Of a stretch of DNA of 64,000 bases, positions 16,193 to 24,284 are shown in pieces; positions within the stretch are counted from its first letter, which is position 1, and each line of letters starts with the position of its first letter. This DNA is from CBDCYH01 sp965224105. GTDB lineage: Bacteria; Bacteroidota; Rhodothermia; Rhodothermales; JABDKH01. The DNA is taken from contig CBDCYH010000002.1 of assembly GCA_965224105.1 (NCBI GenBank), positions 744,001 through 808,000 on the forward strand, in the 5' to 3' direction. Position numbers and translations under genes: made by a program. Below the pieces are notes generated by a model, which was given only the letters and a program-made list of their open reading frames with translations, was not told the origin of the DNA and did no database searches.

Positions 16193-17605
16193 CTAACGCA
16201 ACCGCTCAATCTGACCGTTGCGATAACGGAAGAACGTTAATGCCTGGTTGATGTTGCCACCCTGGAAATCAATCGTCGCAGAAAGGCCCTGATAATAGTT
16301 CGAATTAGCGATGGCATCCCGAATTGCACTCCTTTGGGCAAACAACTGCAACAGTGCGAAGGAACCAATATCGTATCCCACAAATGCCAGTGAGTTTGGC
16401 TTGGATCCAAATCTTGACTCGTACTGGCGTCGAAAGTCCTCGACGCGGCGGGATTGCTCTAGGTCGTAATCGGTGGAGTAAACGGCGTCATACTGACTGG
16501 CTTGCATGGCAGACGACAGGTTGGCCCATTCCTTGTTGCCAAGAATTCTGATCCTAACGTTCAGTCGGTCGAGGCTGTCCATCGCGCCTTTTGCGAGAGT
16601 TTGCGCGTTGCCGCCAGTCACTGGAAGGTAGACCGCCTCAACCCCGTTGAAAGCATCACTGGAGTATCGCTCGTTGAGTTTGAACCAGTTGTTGGATCCG
16701 GGGAGACGATCAGAAATGTCTATGGAACCCCCGAGCCTAAGCACCTCATCCTCAAAACCACTTGCCATCCTGTCACCTATGTCGCTCGATTGCTCAGCGA
16801 TAATCGCAAACGATCGCAGTCGAAGAGCATTGATCGCAAATTGAGCCATCACTTTCCCACGGGTTTCGATCGAGGGGTTGGCTTGAAAAGTATATCGCCG
16901 GCCTTTGGTAATCCCATCATCGGTCGCCAATGGAGCAATCAGAGCAATTCGAAGGGCCTCGGCGGCTTCGGCGGCTGCGTCCGCTTCGTCTGAATACAAC
17001 GGCCCTACCACCAATTCTGCACCACTATCTTTCAGTTCCTGAAGAGCCTGCATTACCGCTGGCCTGCTGTTGGAGCTCTCCCGAAATACAAGCCTTACCT
17101 TCACATTCAACTCGGTCCCGGATACATTGTGCTCATCAACAGCATGCAACAATCCGGTGGTTATAGATGAACTTAGACTGGCGTCTTCGCTTCCTGCCGG
17201 CAGAAGCACTCCGATCGTCACCATCTCTCCAAACCGGGAAATCTCGGTTATGTACGAAAGTATTCGCACAGCTTCGTCCACGTATGAACTGGTCGGATAA
17301 TTCTGGACGAACGACTCCATAGCGCGCCGAGCAGCTGGATACTGTCCCTCCCGGTACAGGGACTTTCCCTGCATCAAGATCGCGGCCGTCGTGTACGTAT
17401 GAAGCGGAAAGCGTTGAAAGCACTCACTGAAACGGTAGGCCGCGGCGCTATAATTTCCCGCGTCGAACAAGCGCAGCGCGTCCTCGAATACCTCAGTCGC
17501 GGCATCATTGTATCCTGGCGTCTGCGCCAGTGCGGTTGACTGGCCCAAGATCACGCAGCAGCATAAGAGCGTGAAGGTCGTTCGCAAGATCCAGGTCATT
17601 CCCAT
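16193..17605 (-). CDS. Secreted TPR plus periplasmic-binding-protein-like protein (LpoA-like)
   Basis: 470 residues with a signal peptide (hydrophobic residues 7-25, likely cut near ALA-Q28). Residues 35-120 carry TPR-like repeats (FEDALRLFDAGNYSAAAYRFSE, QGKSLYREGQYPAARRAM). Residues 130-470 are a type 1 periplasmic binding fold: MVTIGVLLPAGS, VVGPLYSDEADAAAEAA, FVGYDIGSFALLQ. This architecture resembles LpoA, the penicillin-binding-protein activator, and also branched-chain amino-acid binding proteins. The TPR front and the absence of transporter genes favour an LpoA-like envelope role, but that is inference. Overlaps the guaA stop by 10 bases. Confidence 0.8.
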   Translation of the reverse strand: MGMTWILRTTFTLLCCCVILGQSTALAQTPGYNDAATEVFEDALRLFDAGNYSAAAYRFSECFQRFPLHTYTTAAILMQGKSLYREGQYPAARRAMESFVQNYPTSSYVDEAVRILSYITEISRFGEMVTIGVLLPAGSEDASLSSSITTGLLHAVDEHNVSGTELNVKVRLVFRESSNSRPAVMQALQELKDSGAELVVGPLYSDEADAAAEAAEALRIALIAPLATDDGITKGRRYTFQANPSIETRGKVMAQFAINALRLRSFAIIAEQSSDIGDRMASGFEDEVLRLGGSIDISDRLPGSNNWFKLNERYSSDAFNGVEAVYLPVTGGNAQTLAKGAMDSLDRLNVRIRILGNKEWANLSSAMQASQYDAVYSTDYDLEQSRRVEDFRRQYESRFGSKPNSLAFVGYDIGSFALLQLFAQRSAIRDAIANSNYYQGLSATIDFQGGNINQALTFFRYRNGQIERLR

Positions 17606-19164
17606 TCGATTGTTGCAGGTGGTTTCGAGCTGATGTCGTAAACAACTCGGTTTATTCCTCGAATCTCGTTAACGATCCGGCTGGAAACATGAGCGAGGAA
17701 ATCCAACGGCAGTCTCGACCAGTCTGCCGTCATGCCATCCAGGCTTGAGACAGCTCGAAGGGCGCAAACCTGTTCATATGTTCTCTGGTCTCCCATTACC
17801 CCTACGGTTTCGACTGGCAACAACACTGCAAGTGCCTGCCAAACGTCATCGTATAATCCGGATGATCGCAATTCGTCGACAAAAATCTTGTCAGCCTGCC
17901 GGAGTAGTTTCAGATTCTCCTCATCAACAGCCCCAATAACCCGAATGGCAAGACCAGGTCCGGGGAAGGGATGTCGGTTGATGATATGATCCGGAAGATT
18001 CAATAACCTTCCTATCTGTCTCACCTCATCTTTAAACAGCTCCCGAAAAGGTTCTAGAAGCTTGAAGTTCAATTTCTCCGGAAGGCCGCCAACATTGTGG
18101 TGTGTCTTTATAGTCTGAGAGGGACCCTTGAATGAAACACTTTCTATCACGTCAGGATAAAGGGTGCCCTGCGCCAGATATTTAGGCCTACGACCACGAG
18201 TCATTTCGATTCCTTTTGTCGCTTCCTCAAAGACATCCACAAAAGTATTTCCGATAATCACTCGCTTCTTCTCTGGATCCTTCACCCCTTGCAGGCGGTC
18301 CAGAAATATAACAGACGCATCGACGGCCTCCAGGCGAATGTGGAACTCATCCCGAAACGTTTTTTGTACGTATTCCCACTCACCTTCGCGGAGCAATCCA
18401 TTATTCACGAATACGCACGTCAGCTGGTCGCCGATGGCTTTCTGAATTAGCACAGCAGCCACGGATGAGTCAACACCGCCGCTCAGTCCAAGAATAACCT
18501 CGTCGTCACCCACGAGGTCTCGAATTTCGCTGATCTTGTCGGTCACAAACGAATCCGCTGTCCACGTTCCCTGGCACCCACAGATGTCTTTCGCAAAATT
18601 CTCCAGTATGCGAGTGCCATACTCTGTATGAACCACTTCCGGATGGAATTGCACGCCGAAGTGCGGCAACGTCTCCGACTGCACAGCCGCAATAGGCGCG
18701 TTTTCTGTGTGAGCGAGTATTCGGTAACCACGAGGCAGTTGCGACAGGTGGTCTCCGTGACTCATCCAGACTCGAGAACCATTCTCTACCCCATTGAGCA
18801 GGCCATGCATCTCGTCAATAACCAGCTCCGCTCGCCCGAACTCTCGCCTGTCCGCCTTCAGCACCGGAGCATCCTCGATGAATGCCATCGCCTGGAGTCC
18901 GTAGCATATCCCAAGAACAGGCACGCGGGTACCATCTTCCTTGGTCAAGGACAAAAAATCTGGATCTAGTGCTGGCGCATCCGCATCGTAAACGGACGAA
19001 GGACCTCCTGACAAGACAATGCCGCTCGGAGACAGCGCGCGAATTTTTTCGGGACTTGTGGTGCAAGGATAAATCTCCGAGTAAACACCCACTTCTCTAA
19101 TCCTGCGTGCGATTAGCTGGGTGTACTGGCCGCCAAAATCAAGTATGACAATTCGTTCGTCCAA
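17596..19164 (-). CDS. guaA: GMP synthase (glutamine-hydrolysing)
   Basis: Converts XMP to GMP with glutamine and ATP. 522 residues. The N-terminal class I amidotransferase triad has Cys87 in GICYGLQ and His174/Glu176 in QFHPEV. The ATP pyrophosphatase P-loop SGGVDSS is at 228-234, and the C-terminal dimerisation domain ends in the family tail PPATIEWE. Lies 12 bases after gcvH and overlaps the following secreted-protein gene by 10 bases. Confidence 0.97.
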   Translation of the reverse strand: MDERIVILDFGGQYTQLIARRIREVGVYSEIYPCTTSPEKIRALSPSGIVLSGGPSSVYDADAPALDPDFLSLTKEDGTRVPVLGICYGLQAMAFIEDAPVLKADRREFGRAELVIDEMHGLLNGVENGSRVWMSHGDHLSQLPRGYRILAHTENAPIAAVQSETLPHFGVQFHPEVVHTEYGTRILENFAKDICGCQGTWTADSFVTDKISEIRDLVGDDEVILGLSGGVDSSVAAVLIQKAIGDQLTCVFVNNGLLREGEWEYVQKTFRDEFHIRLEAVDASVIFLDRLQGVKDPEKKRVIIGNTFVDVFEEATKGIEMTRGRRPKYLAQGTLYPDVIESVSFKGPSQTIKTHHNVGGLPEKLNFKLLEPFRELFKDEVRQIGRLLNLPDHIINRHPFPGPGLAIRVIGAVDEENLKLLRQADKIFVDELRSSGLYDDVWQALAVLLPVETVGVMGDQRTYEQVCALRAVSSLDGMTADWSRLPLDFLAHVSSRIVNEIRGINRVVYDISSKPPATIEWE

Positions 19165-19176
19165 GTCTGTAGCGAT

Positions 19177-19563
19177 TTATGCGTTTATCAACTCGCCGTA
19201 GTCAGCGGCACTTAGTAGGCCCTCTAACTGCGCCGGATCAGACAATGTGATTTTCACCATCCAACCGTCTCCATATGGATCGTTATTGACGCTCTCGGGC
19301 GAGTCCTCGAGATTACCGTTGACCTCAGCGATCACGCCATCGACCGGAGAAAACAATTCGGAAACTGTCTTCACCGCTTCGATCGTCCCAAACACATCCT
19401 CAGAAGACAAATCCGTCCCCTCCGGTTCCAGCTCAACAAAAACGATGTCACCCAATTCACGTTGTGCAAATTCTGTCACACCTACTGTACCGGTTACGCC
19501 GTCATCCTCAAGCCGAAGCCACTCGTGGTCCTTGGTATAAAAAACGTCGTCGGGAAGCTTCAT
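19177..19563 (-). CDS. gcvH: Glycine cleavage system H protein
   Basis: Lipoyl carrier that shuttles the aminomethyl group between the P, T and L proteins. 128 residues, the standard size. The lipoylated lysine is Lys65 in GTIEAVKTVSE. The other glycine-cleavage genes are not in the window. It follows accC after an 84-base gap that may hold its promoter, and precedes guaA by 12 bases. Confidence 0.96.
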   Translation of the reverse strand: MKLPDDVFYTKDHEWLRLEDDGVTGTVGVTEFAQRELGDIVFVELEPEGTDLSSEDVFGTIEAVKTVSELFSPVDGVIAEVNGNLEDSPESVNNDPYGDGWMVKITLSDPAQLEGLLSAADYGELINA

Positions 19564-19647
19564 AAGTCTAATTACAAACTTTTTTGGATTTGGAAGTCAA
19601 CCGTCCTCATGCCAGGAATTTCCCTGACATCAGGAGACAAACTAATG

Positions 19648-20994
19648 TTAAGCGGCCGATTCTTCGAGTACAAAACTGTCAAGAAATCGAGTATCGAAGT
19701 CACCGCTAACAAACGCCTCGCTCCTTAACAGCTGTTTGTGAAAGGGGATCGTAGTACGCACTCCAGTGATTATAAACTCATCCAGGGCGCGAAGCATCTT
19801 TTTGATTGCAAGATCTCTCGACTTTGACTTGACAATCAGCTTGGCGATCATGGAGTCATAGTGTGGGGGGATCATGTAGTTAGCGTAGACATGTGTGTCG
19901 ACACGTACACCATGCCCTCCCGGCACGTGAAAATCCTTAATTAGTCCTGGCGACGGCGCGAAATTTTTGAAAGGGTTTTCCGCATTTATCCGACACTCAA
20001 TCGCGTGTCCCTGTAGATTCACATCAACATCGCTGATGCTTTCGCCCATCGCAACGAGAATCTGATATCTAACGAGGTCGCAATCTGCCACTTCCTCTGT
20101 TACGGGATGCTCAACCTGGATCCTCGTATTCATCTCCATGAAATAGAAATTTCCGTCCGCATCAACCAGGAACTCCATGGTGCCCGCGCCTTCATAGCCC
20201 ACGGCCAGCGCGCCATCAATGGCGGCTTGACCCATTCTTGATCGCAGATCTTCGTCCACAATCGGAGATGGAGATTCCTCCACGAGTTTCTGGTGACGCC
20301 GTTGGATCGAACACTCCCGCTCACCAAAGTGCTTGACATTACCGTGCTGGTCACCAAGCAGCTGAATCTCAACATGCCGGGGCTTGGTCACAAACTTTTC
20401 GACGTACACCGAGCCGTCCCCGAAGGCAGCATCGGCCTCGGCAGAGGCAGCGCCGAAGCTAGCATCGAAATCATCGGAACTCTCAACCATGCGCATCCCG
20501 CGACCGCCTCCGCCTGCGCTGGCTTTAACAATCACAGGATAACCAATCTCGTCCGCAATCTGCCTCCCTTCTTTGACGCTGTTTACCACACCGTCGGAAC
20601 CCGGAACCACCGGCACATCAGATGCCCGCATGGTGTCTTTGGCAAGGCTCTTATCCCCCATCAACTGGATAGTGTGCGGAGTTGGACCAATGAACGTCAC
20701 ATCGTGATCCTGACAGATGGTTGCGAAGTCACTATTCTCAGCCAGGAAACCGTAACCTGGGTGAATTGCATCCGCCCCGGTAACCTCGGCGGCAGCTATA
20801 ATCCTGTCCGGCTTGAGATAGCTATCCCGCGAGCTCGGCGGCCCAATGCAAACGGCCTCGTCGGCAAAACGAACATGAAGTGAATCTGCGTCTGCAGTGG
20901 AGTAGACTGCAACAGTTCGCAACCCCATCTCATGGCATGTTCTAATTATTCGGAGGGCTATTTCTCCGCGATTAGCAATGAGAACCTTCTTCAA
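19648..20994 (-). CDS. accC: Acetyl-CoA carboxylase, biotin carboxylase subunit
   Basis: Carboxylates biotin on BCCP with bicarbonate and ATP, the first step of malonyl-CoA formation. 448 residues, the normal size. The ATP-grasp features are present: KASAGGGGRGMR near residue 158, HVEIQLLGDQHG, ERECSIQRRHQKL, and the active-site EMNTRIQVEHPVTE. Directly downstream of accB (21-base gap), the usual accBC arrangement. Confidence 0.97.
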   Translation of the reverse strand: MKKVLIANRGEIALRIIRTCHEMGLRTVAVYSTADADSLHVRFADEAVCIGPPSSRDSYLKPDRIIAAAEVTGADAIHPGYGFLAENSDFATICQDHDVTFIGPTPHTIQLMGDKSLAKDTMRASDVPVVPGSDGVVNSVKEGRQIADEIGYPVIVKASAGGGGRGMRMVESSDDFDASFGAASAEADAAFGDGSVYVEKFVTKPRHVEIQLLGDQHGNVKHFGERECSIQRRHQKLVEESPSPIVDEDLRSRMGQAAIDGALAVGYEGAGTMEFLVDADGNFYFMEMNTRIQVEHPVTEEVADCDLVRYQILVAMGESISDVDVNLQGHAIECRINAENPFKNFAPSPGLIKDFHVPGGHGVRVDTHVYANYMIPPHYDSMIAKLIVKSKSRDLAIKKMLRALDEFIITGVRTTIPFHKQLLRSEAFVSGDFDTRFLDSFVLEESAA

Positions 20995-21015
20995 TTTGAA
21001 TCCAGGAGTTGGGTG

Positions 21016-21480
21016 TCAGGAAGCTTCAACGATGAAAAGGGTTTCATCATATTGTACCGGCTGCGCATTGTCGGTGAGGATTTGCTTAACGACCCCGTCT
21101 ACCTCCGACTCAATTTCATTCATGAGCTTCATTGCTTCAATGATGCAAAGCACATCACCTTTCGCGATCCTGTCGCCTACTGAAACGAAAGGCGGTGAAT
21201 CCGGCGAAGGAGCGGAGTAAAACGTCCCAACAATCGGAGCGCGAACCTCGATTTCGTTCGCTCCTCGCTGAGGTTCTTCAGGTTGCTGGGGTGCTGCGGC
21301 AGGCGCACTTGGAACCGGTGGCAACGCTGGACTAACGGCAGCCGGCTGTTGATACGTCACGACCTCCTGTTGGACGTGCTGACGGACAACCATCCGGAAA
21401 CTCTCATCCTCCACCTCCACCTCAGCGACGCCGCTCTCCGAAACGATTTGCAATATTTCCCTTATTCGGTCGAGATCCAT
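21016..21480 (-). CDS. accB: Acetyl-CoA carboxylase biotin carboxyl carrier protein
   Basis: 154 residues. An N-terminal dimerisation part is followed by a Pro/Ala-rich linker (about 46-72) and the biotinyl domain with the biotin site Lys118 in EAMKLMNE. The thumb-like segment APIVGTFYSAPSPDSPPFV is present. Lies between efp (23-base gap) and accC, an efp-accB-accC order that is common in bacteria. Confidence 0.97.
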   Translation of the reverse strand: MDLDRIREILQIVSESGVAEVEVEDESFRMVVRQHVQQEVVTYQQPAAVSPALPPVPSAPAAAPQQPEEPQRGANEIEVRAPIVGTFYSAPSPDSPPFVSVGDRIAKGDVLCIIEAMKLMNEIESEVDGVVKQILTDNAQPVQYDETLFIVEAS

Positions 21481-21503
21481 TTTCCTCCTGCTTTTATCCT
21501 GAC

Positions 21504-22067
21504 TTAAGTAACACGAGTCACATAACTACCGTTGTCGGTGTTGACCCGGATAGTGTCTCCTTCATTTACGAACAATGGCACGTTTACTATGGCACCGGTC
21601 TCGAGTGTTGCGGGCTTCGTTGCGTTGGTGGCAGTATCGCCTTTCAGCCCTGGCTCTGTCTCCGACACTTCCAGTTCAACCGTCTTGGGCAGCTCCGTGT
21701 TCAGCGCTTCCTCCGTTTCTGCATGCACCAAAATATCAATCGACGAACCCTCCTTGATAAACTCCATGCGCTCAACCCTGTCGGCAGGCAACGAAGTCTG
21801 TTCGTAAGTCTTGGTGTTCATGAAATGCAAACCGAGATCGTCTTTGTAGAGAAACTGATAGCTCCTCCGTTCGACTCTGGCTGTTTCAACTTTTTCACCA
21901 GCCCTAAAGGTATTCTCGTTCACCCTGCCAGTTTTGACATTCTTTAGCTTTGTCCGGACAAACGCCCCGCCCTTGCCCGGCTTCACATGTTGAAACTCGA
22001 CAATACTCCACAGATCCCCGTTCCAGACGATCGTCAATCCGTTTCGGAAATCACTCGTACTTGCCAT
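21504..22067 (-). CDS. efp: Translation elongation factor P
   Basis: Relieves ribosome stalling at proline runs. 187 residues with three OB-like domains. The tip loop reads VKPGKGGAF with Lys32 at the position that is modified in many species. The TonB protein at 56 kb, with proline runs of five and seven, is an obvious client. Starts 19 bases after the upstream aldehyde dehydrogenase stop and heads the efp-accB-accC set. Confidence 0.97.
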   Translation of the reverse strand: MASTSDFRNGLTIVWNGDLWSIVEFQHVKPGKGGAFVRTKLKNVKTGRVNENTFRAGEKVETARVERRSYQFLYKDDLGLHFMNTKTYEQTSLPADRVERMEFIKEGSSIDILVHAETEEALNTELPKTVELEVSETEPGLKGDTATNATKPATLETGAIVNVPLFVNEGDTIRVNTDNGSYVTRVT

Positions 22068-22086
22068 TAATTGCTACCGATCATCA

Positions 22087-23718
22087 TTATTTGGAAAACT
22101 TCGCTATCAGGCGATCAATATCTGCCTCGGACAAGGTGCCCGTGCGCGTACCTGGATGAGGGCTATTGCTTGCCAGCGGCCTTTTTATGCGTTGTGGATT
22201 CGGCAGATCCTCTTTCTGTAAAACTTCGCCCCTTCCGTTCCCGCTAGCGGTTGCGGCCGCATTTCCAGCACGTGAGCGCAGTCGATCCTCTATCTCCGAT
22301 ATCCACTCCGTCGAACTTCTCGTCTTTCCGCTCTTGCTTTGAACGGAAGATCTCACTGCACCCGCACCTGGATTAACCGGATTGGTTTCAAACGCCAATC
22401 GTTTAATGTTTAGCAGGTGCATTGGAGAAATGTTATCTGATGTGATCGATCCTCCAATTGTACCCGGCCCGAGAGTCATTGACGGGAAAAGTTTGTTGGT
22501 ATAACCGACCGAGCCCAGCGCGCACACTGTGTTGACGACGATTCGCATTGCCGGTTTTCTTAGCGCGAAGTCCTCAATTATCCTGTCGTTCGTGCAATGG
22601 ATTCCAAGCGTATGGCCGATCCCGCCAAAATTCAAAATTTGGATGCAGCGTTCACAACCAGCTTCCCAGCCATCCTCGGCGTAAAACGACAAGATTGGTG
22701 AAAGGGTCTCCATAGAAAGAGGCTCCGACTTCCCAACATCTGTCACTTCCGCGACAAGCGCACGTGCCGATTCAGGTATCGAAAAGCCAGCCGCTTTAGC
22801 AATCCAGTGAGGGCTCTTGCCAACCTGATCAACATTAAGTTTCCCGTTCGGCGCGATAAACCTTCGAAGTTTTATTGCCTCTTCCTCCGTGAGAAAGTGC
22901 GCCTGTTGCCGCTTCAACTCGTCAATGAGTTTTTGCTTAATGGGAGCGTCCGCAACAACACTTCTCTCGGTTGAGCACAGGGTTCCCCAATCAAACGAAG
23001 TTCCAAACGTTATGTCAGCCGCGGCTTTTGCCAGGTCTGCAGATCTGTCTACATAGACCGGCACATTGCCAGATCCCACCCCATATGCTGGCTTACCCTT
23101 CGAGTATGCGGCACGTACCATCGGTGTACCACCGGTCGCGAGAATGACATCAGTCTGATCATTTTCAAGCAGCGCATTTGTGCCCGCCAGAGACACCTCG
23201 CTCATGCAACCAAAAAGTCCTCGCGGTGCCCCTGCTCCGTACGCTGCTTTTGCAACGATGTCGAGCGCCGCACCGGTACAGGAGATCGCTCTCGGATGCG
23301 GGCTCAACACAATGCCGCATCTGGCCTTAGCGGAGATAATCGCTTTGTACATCGCCGTCGAAGTAGGATTTGTTGACGGAACCAGTGCTGCAACAACGCC
23401 CATGGGAACTGCTATCTCCCAAATAGATCCATCCTCTAGTTTTCGTATCACGCCGACGGTACGCATCCCGTCCATCCTTTCGAGCAATGTCGCGGTCGCG
23501 AACAGATTCTTCTGTTTCTTGGACTCAACCCTCCCAAAGCCAGTCTCCTCGAACGCATGCCGCGCCAACTTCTGCGAGGACCTTTCACCCGCCCTCGCCA
23601 TGGCTTTCACAATACGGTCCACCTGCGCCTGGTCGAAGGACTTGTATTCCTTAAACGCCTGTCTGGCGGCTTCAATAAGCTGTCTGGCTTCCTGAATTGA
23701 ACGGAGATCGGAGTCCAT
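22087..23718 (-). CDS. CoA-acylating aldehyde dehydrogenase (EutE/PduP/AdhE-N type) with C-terminal tail
   Basis: Oxidises an aldehyde (acetaldehyde or similar) to acyl-CoA with NAD. The catalytic cysteine is in GTLCSTERS. Preceding features are VPSTNPTSTAMYKA and SPHPRA, typical of the EutE/PduP/AdhE group. I start at the ATG at 23718 (543 residues), because the open frame upstream has no family similarity. After the catalytic domain comes about 110 residues of low-complexity linker rich in Ser, Ala, Gly and Arg, then a short amphipathic helix at the C-terminus (TLSEADIDRLIAKFSK). Such a linker plus helix resembles microcompartment-encapsulation peptides, but no shell genes are nearby. Substrate unknown. 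Confidence 0.85.
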   Translation of the reverse strand: MDSDLRSIQEARQLIEAARQAFKEYKSFDQAQVDRIVKAMARAGERSSQKLARHAFEETGFGRVESKKQKNLFATATLLERMDGMRTVGVIRKLEDGSIWEIAVPMGVVAALVPSTNPTSTAMYKAIISAKARCGIVLSPHPRAISCTGAALDIVAKAAYGAGAPRGLFGCMSEVSLAGTNALLENDQTDVILATGGTPMVRAAYSKGKPAYGVGSGNVPVYVDRSADLAKAAADITFGTSFDWGTLCSTERSVVADAPIKQKLIDELKRQQAHFLTEEEAIKLRRFIAPNGKLNVDQVGKSPHWIAKAAGFSIPESARALVAEVTDVGKSEPLSMETLSPILSFYAEDGWEAGCERCIQILNFGGIGHTLGIHCTNDRIIEDFALRKPAMRIVVNTVCALGSVGYTNKLFPSMTLGPGTIGGSITSDNISPMHLLNIKRLAFETNPVNPGAGAVRSSVQSKSGKTRSSTEWISEIEDRLRSRAGNAAATASGNGRGEVLQKEDLPNPQRIKRPLASNSPHPGTRTGTLSEADIDRLIAKFSK

Positions 23719-23879
23719 GTGCGTGACTTGAGTTCGGAAGCCTGAAGATAACCGATTCACAGGCGGATAGGCACTCAAAATGCTGGAACGATGGTGAATT
23801 TCGAGGATGATCTCGTTAATAAGTTTGGGCAGGACTACCCGTCCCCGGTCCACCACTTATCATTCAATACAATCGAAGA

Positions 23880-24119
23880 ATGAACCGGAAAAGTACTCCA
23901 GACAGACACGGAATTCCCGGATTGTCGGCACGCAGTCGCGGAATATCCGGGATCAGCGCGACGGCGCTCGGCGCTTACCTCGCGGGAAATTTGAGCTCTC
24001 CAGACAGAGAACGTGTAACAGAAAAATTAGTAAGCAGTAACGAAGCCAGAGAAGTATTTCTGATGGCATTTCGGGCGTGGAAGGCTTCAACCGGGTGCCA
24101 CTCGGCTGGCTCGACATGA
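23880..24119 (+). CDS. Small anti-sigma-factor-like protein (tentative)
   Basis: 79 residues. The segment from about residue 25 (ISATALGAYLAGNLSSPDRERVTEKL) resembles the N-terminal helices of anti-sigma factors (xxLxAYLxGxLxxxxRxxVxxxL). It lacks the zinc-binding His/Cys residues of ZAS domains. No sigma-factor gene lies next to it. A second frame (24077-24280) takes over at its end and stops five bases before the next gene, so a frameshift or a programmed overlap is possible. The product may also be non-functional. Confidence 0.4.
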   Translation: MNRKSTPDRHGIPGLSARSRGISGISATALGAYLAGNLSSPDRERVTEKLVSSNEAREVFLMAFRAWKASTGCHSAGST

Positions 24120-24284
24120 GTCCCGAAATAGAAGCTTGGTCTCAAAATTTAGTCAAGAACCAAAACCGGAACCAGCGCGCACAGCGAGAATTGGAGCATT
24201 CCTCCTCCGCGGAGATAACCATTCTCGGGCGGCATAACGTTTGTATTTCGCTACCGATTGCAACTCGCGGGGCAACATAATTAT

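Noticed and set aside
20293..20883. 196-codon plus-strand frame inside accC
   Set aside because: It is a shadow of the ATP-grasp domain; no recognisable product.
24077..24280. Second small frame before the KaiC-like gene as an independent gene
   Set aside because: No recognisable domain and an odd composition. I list it only as a possible frameshifted end of the anti-sigma-like ORF.
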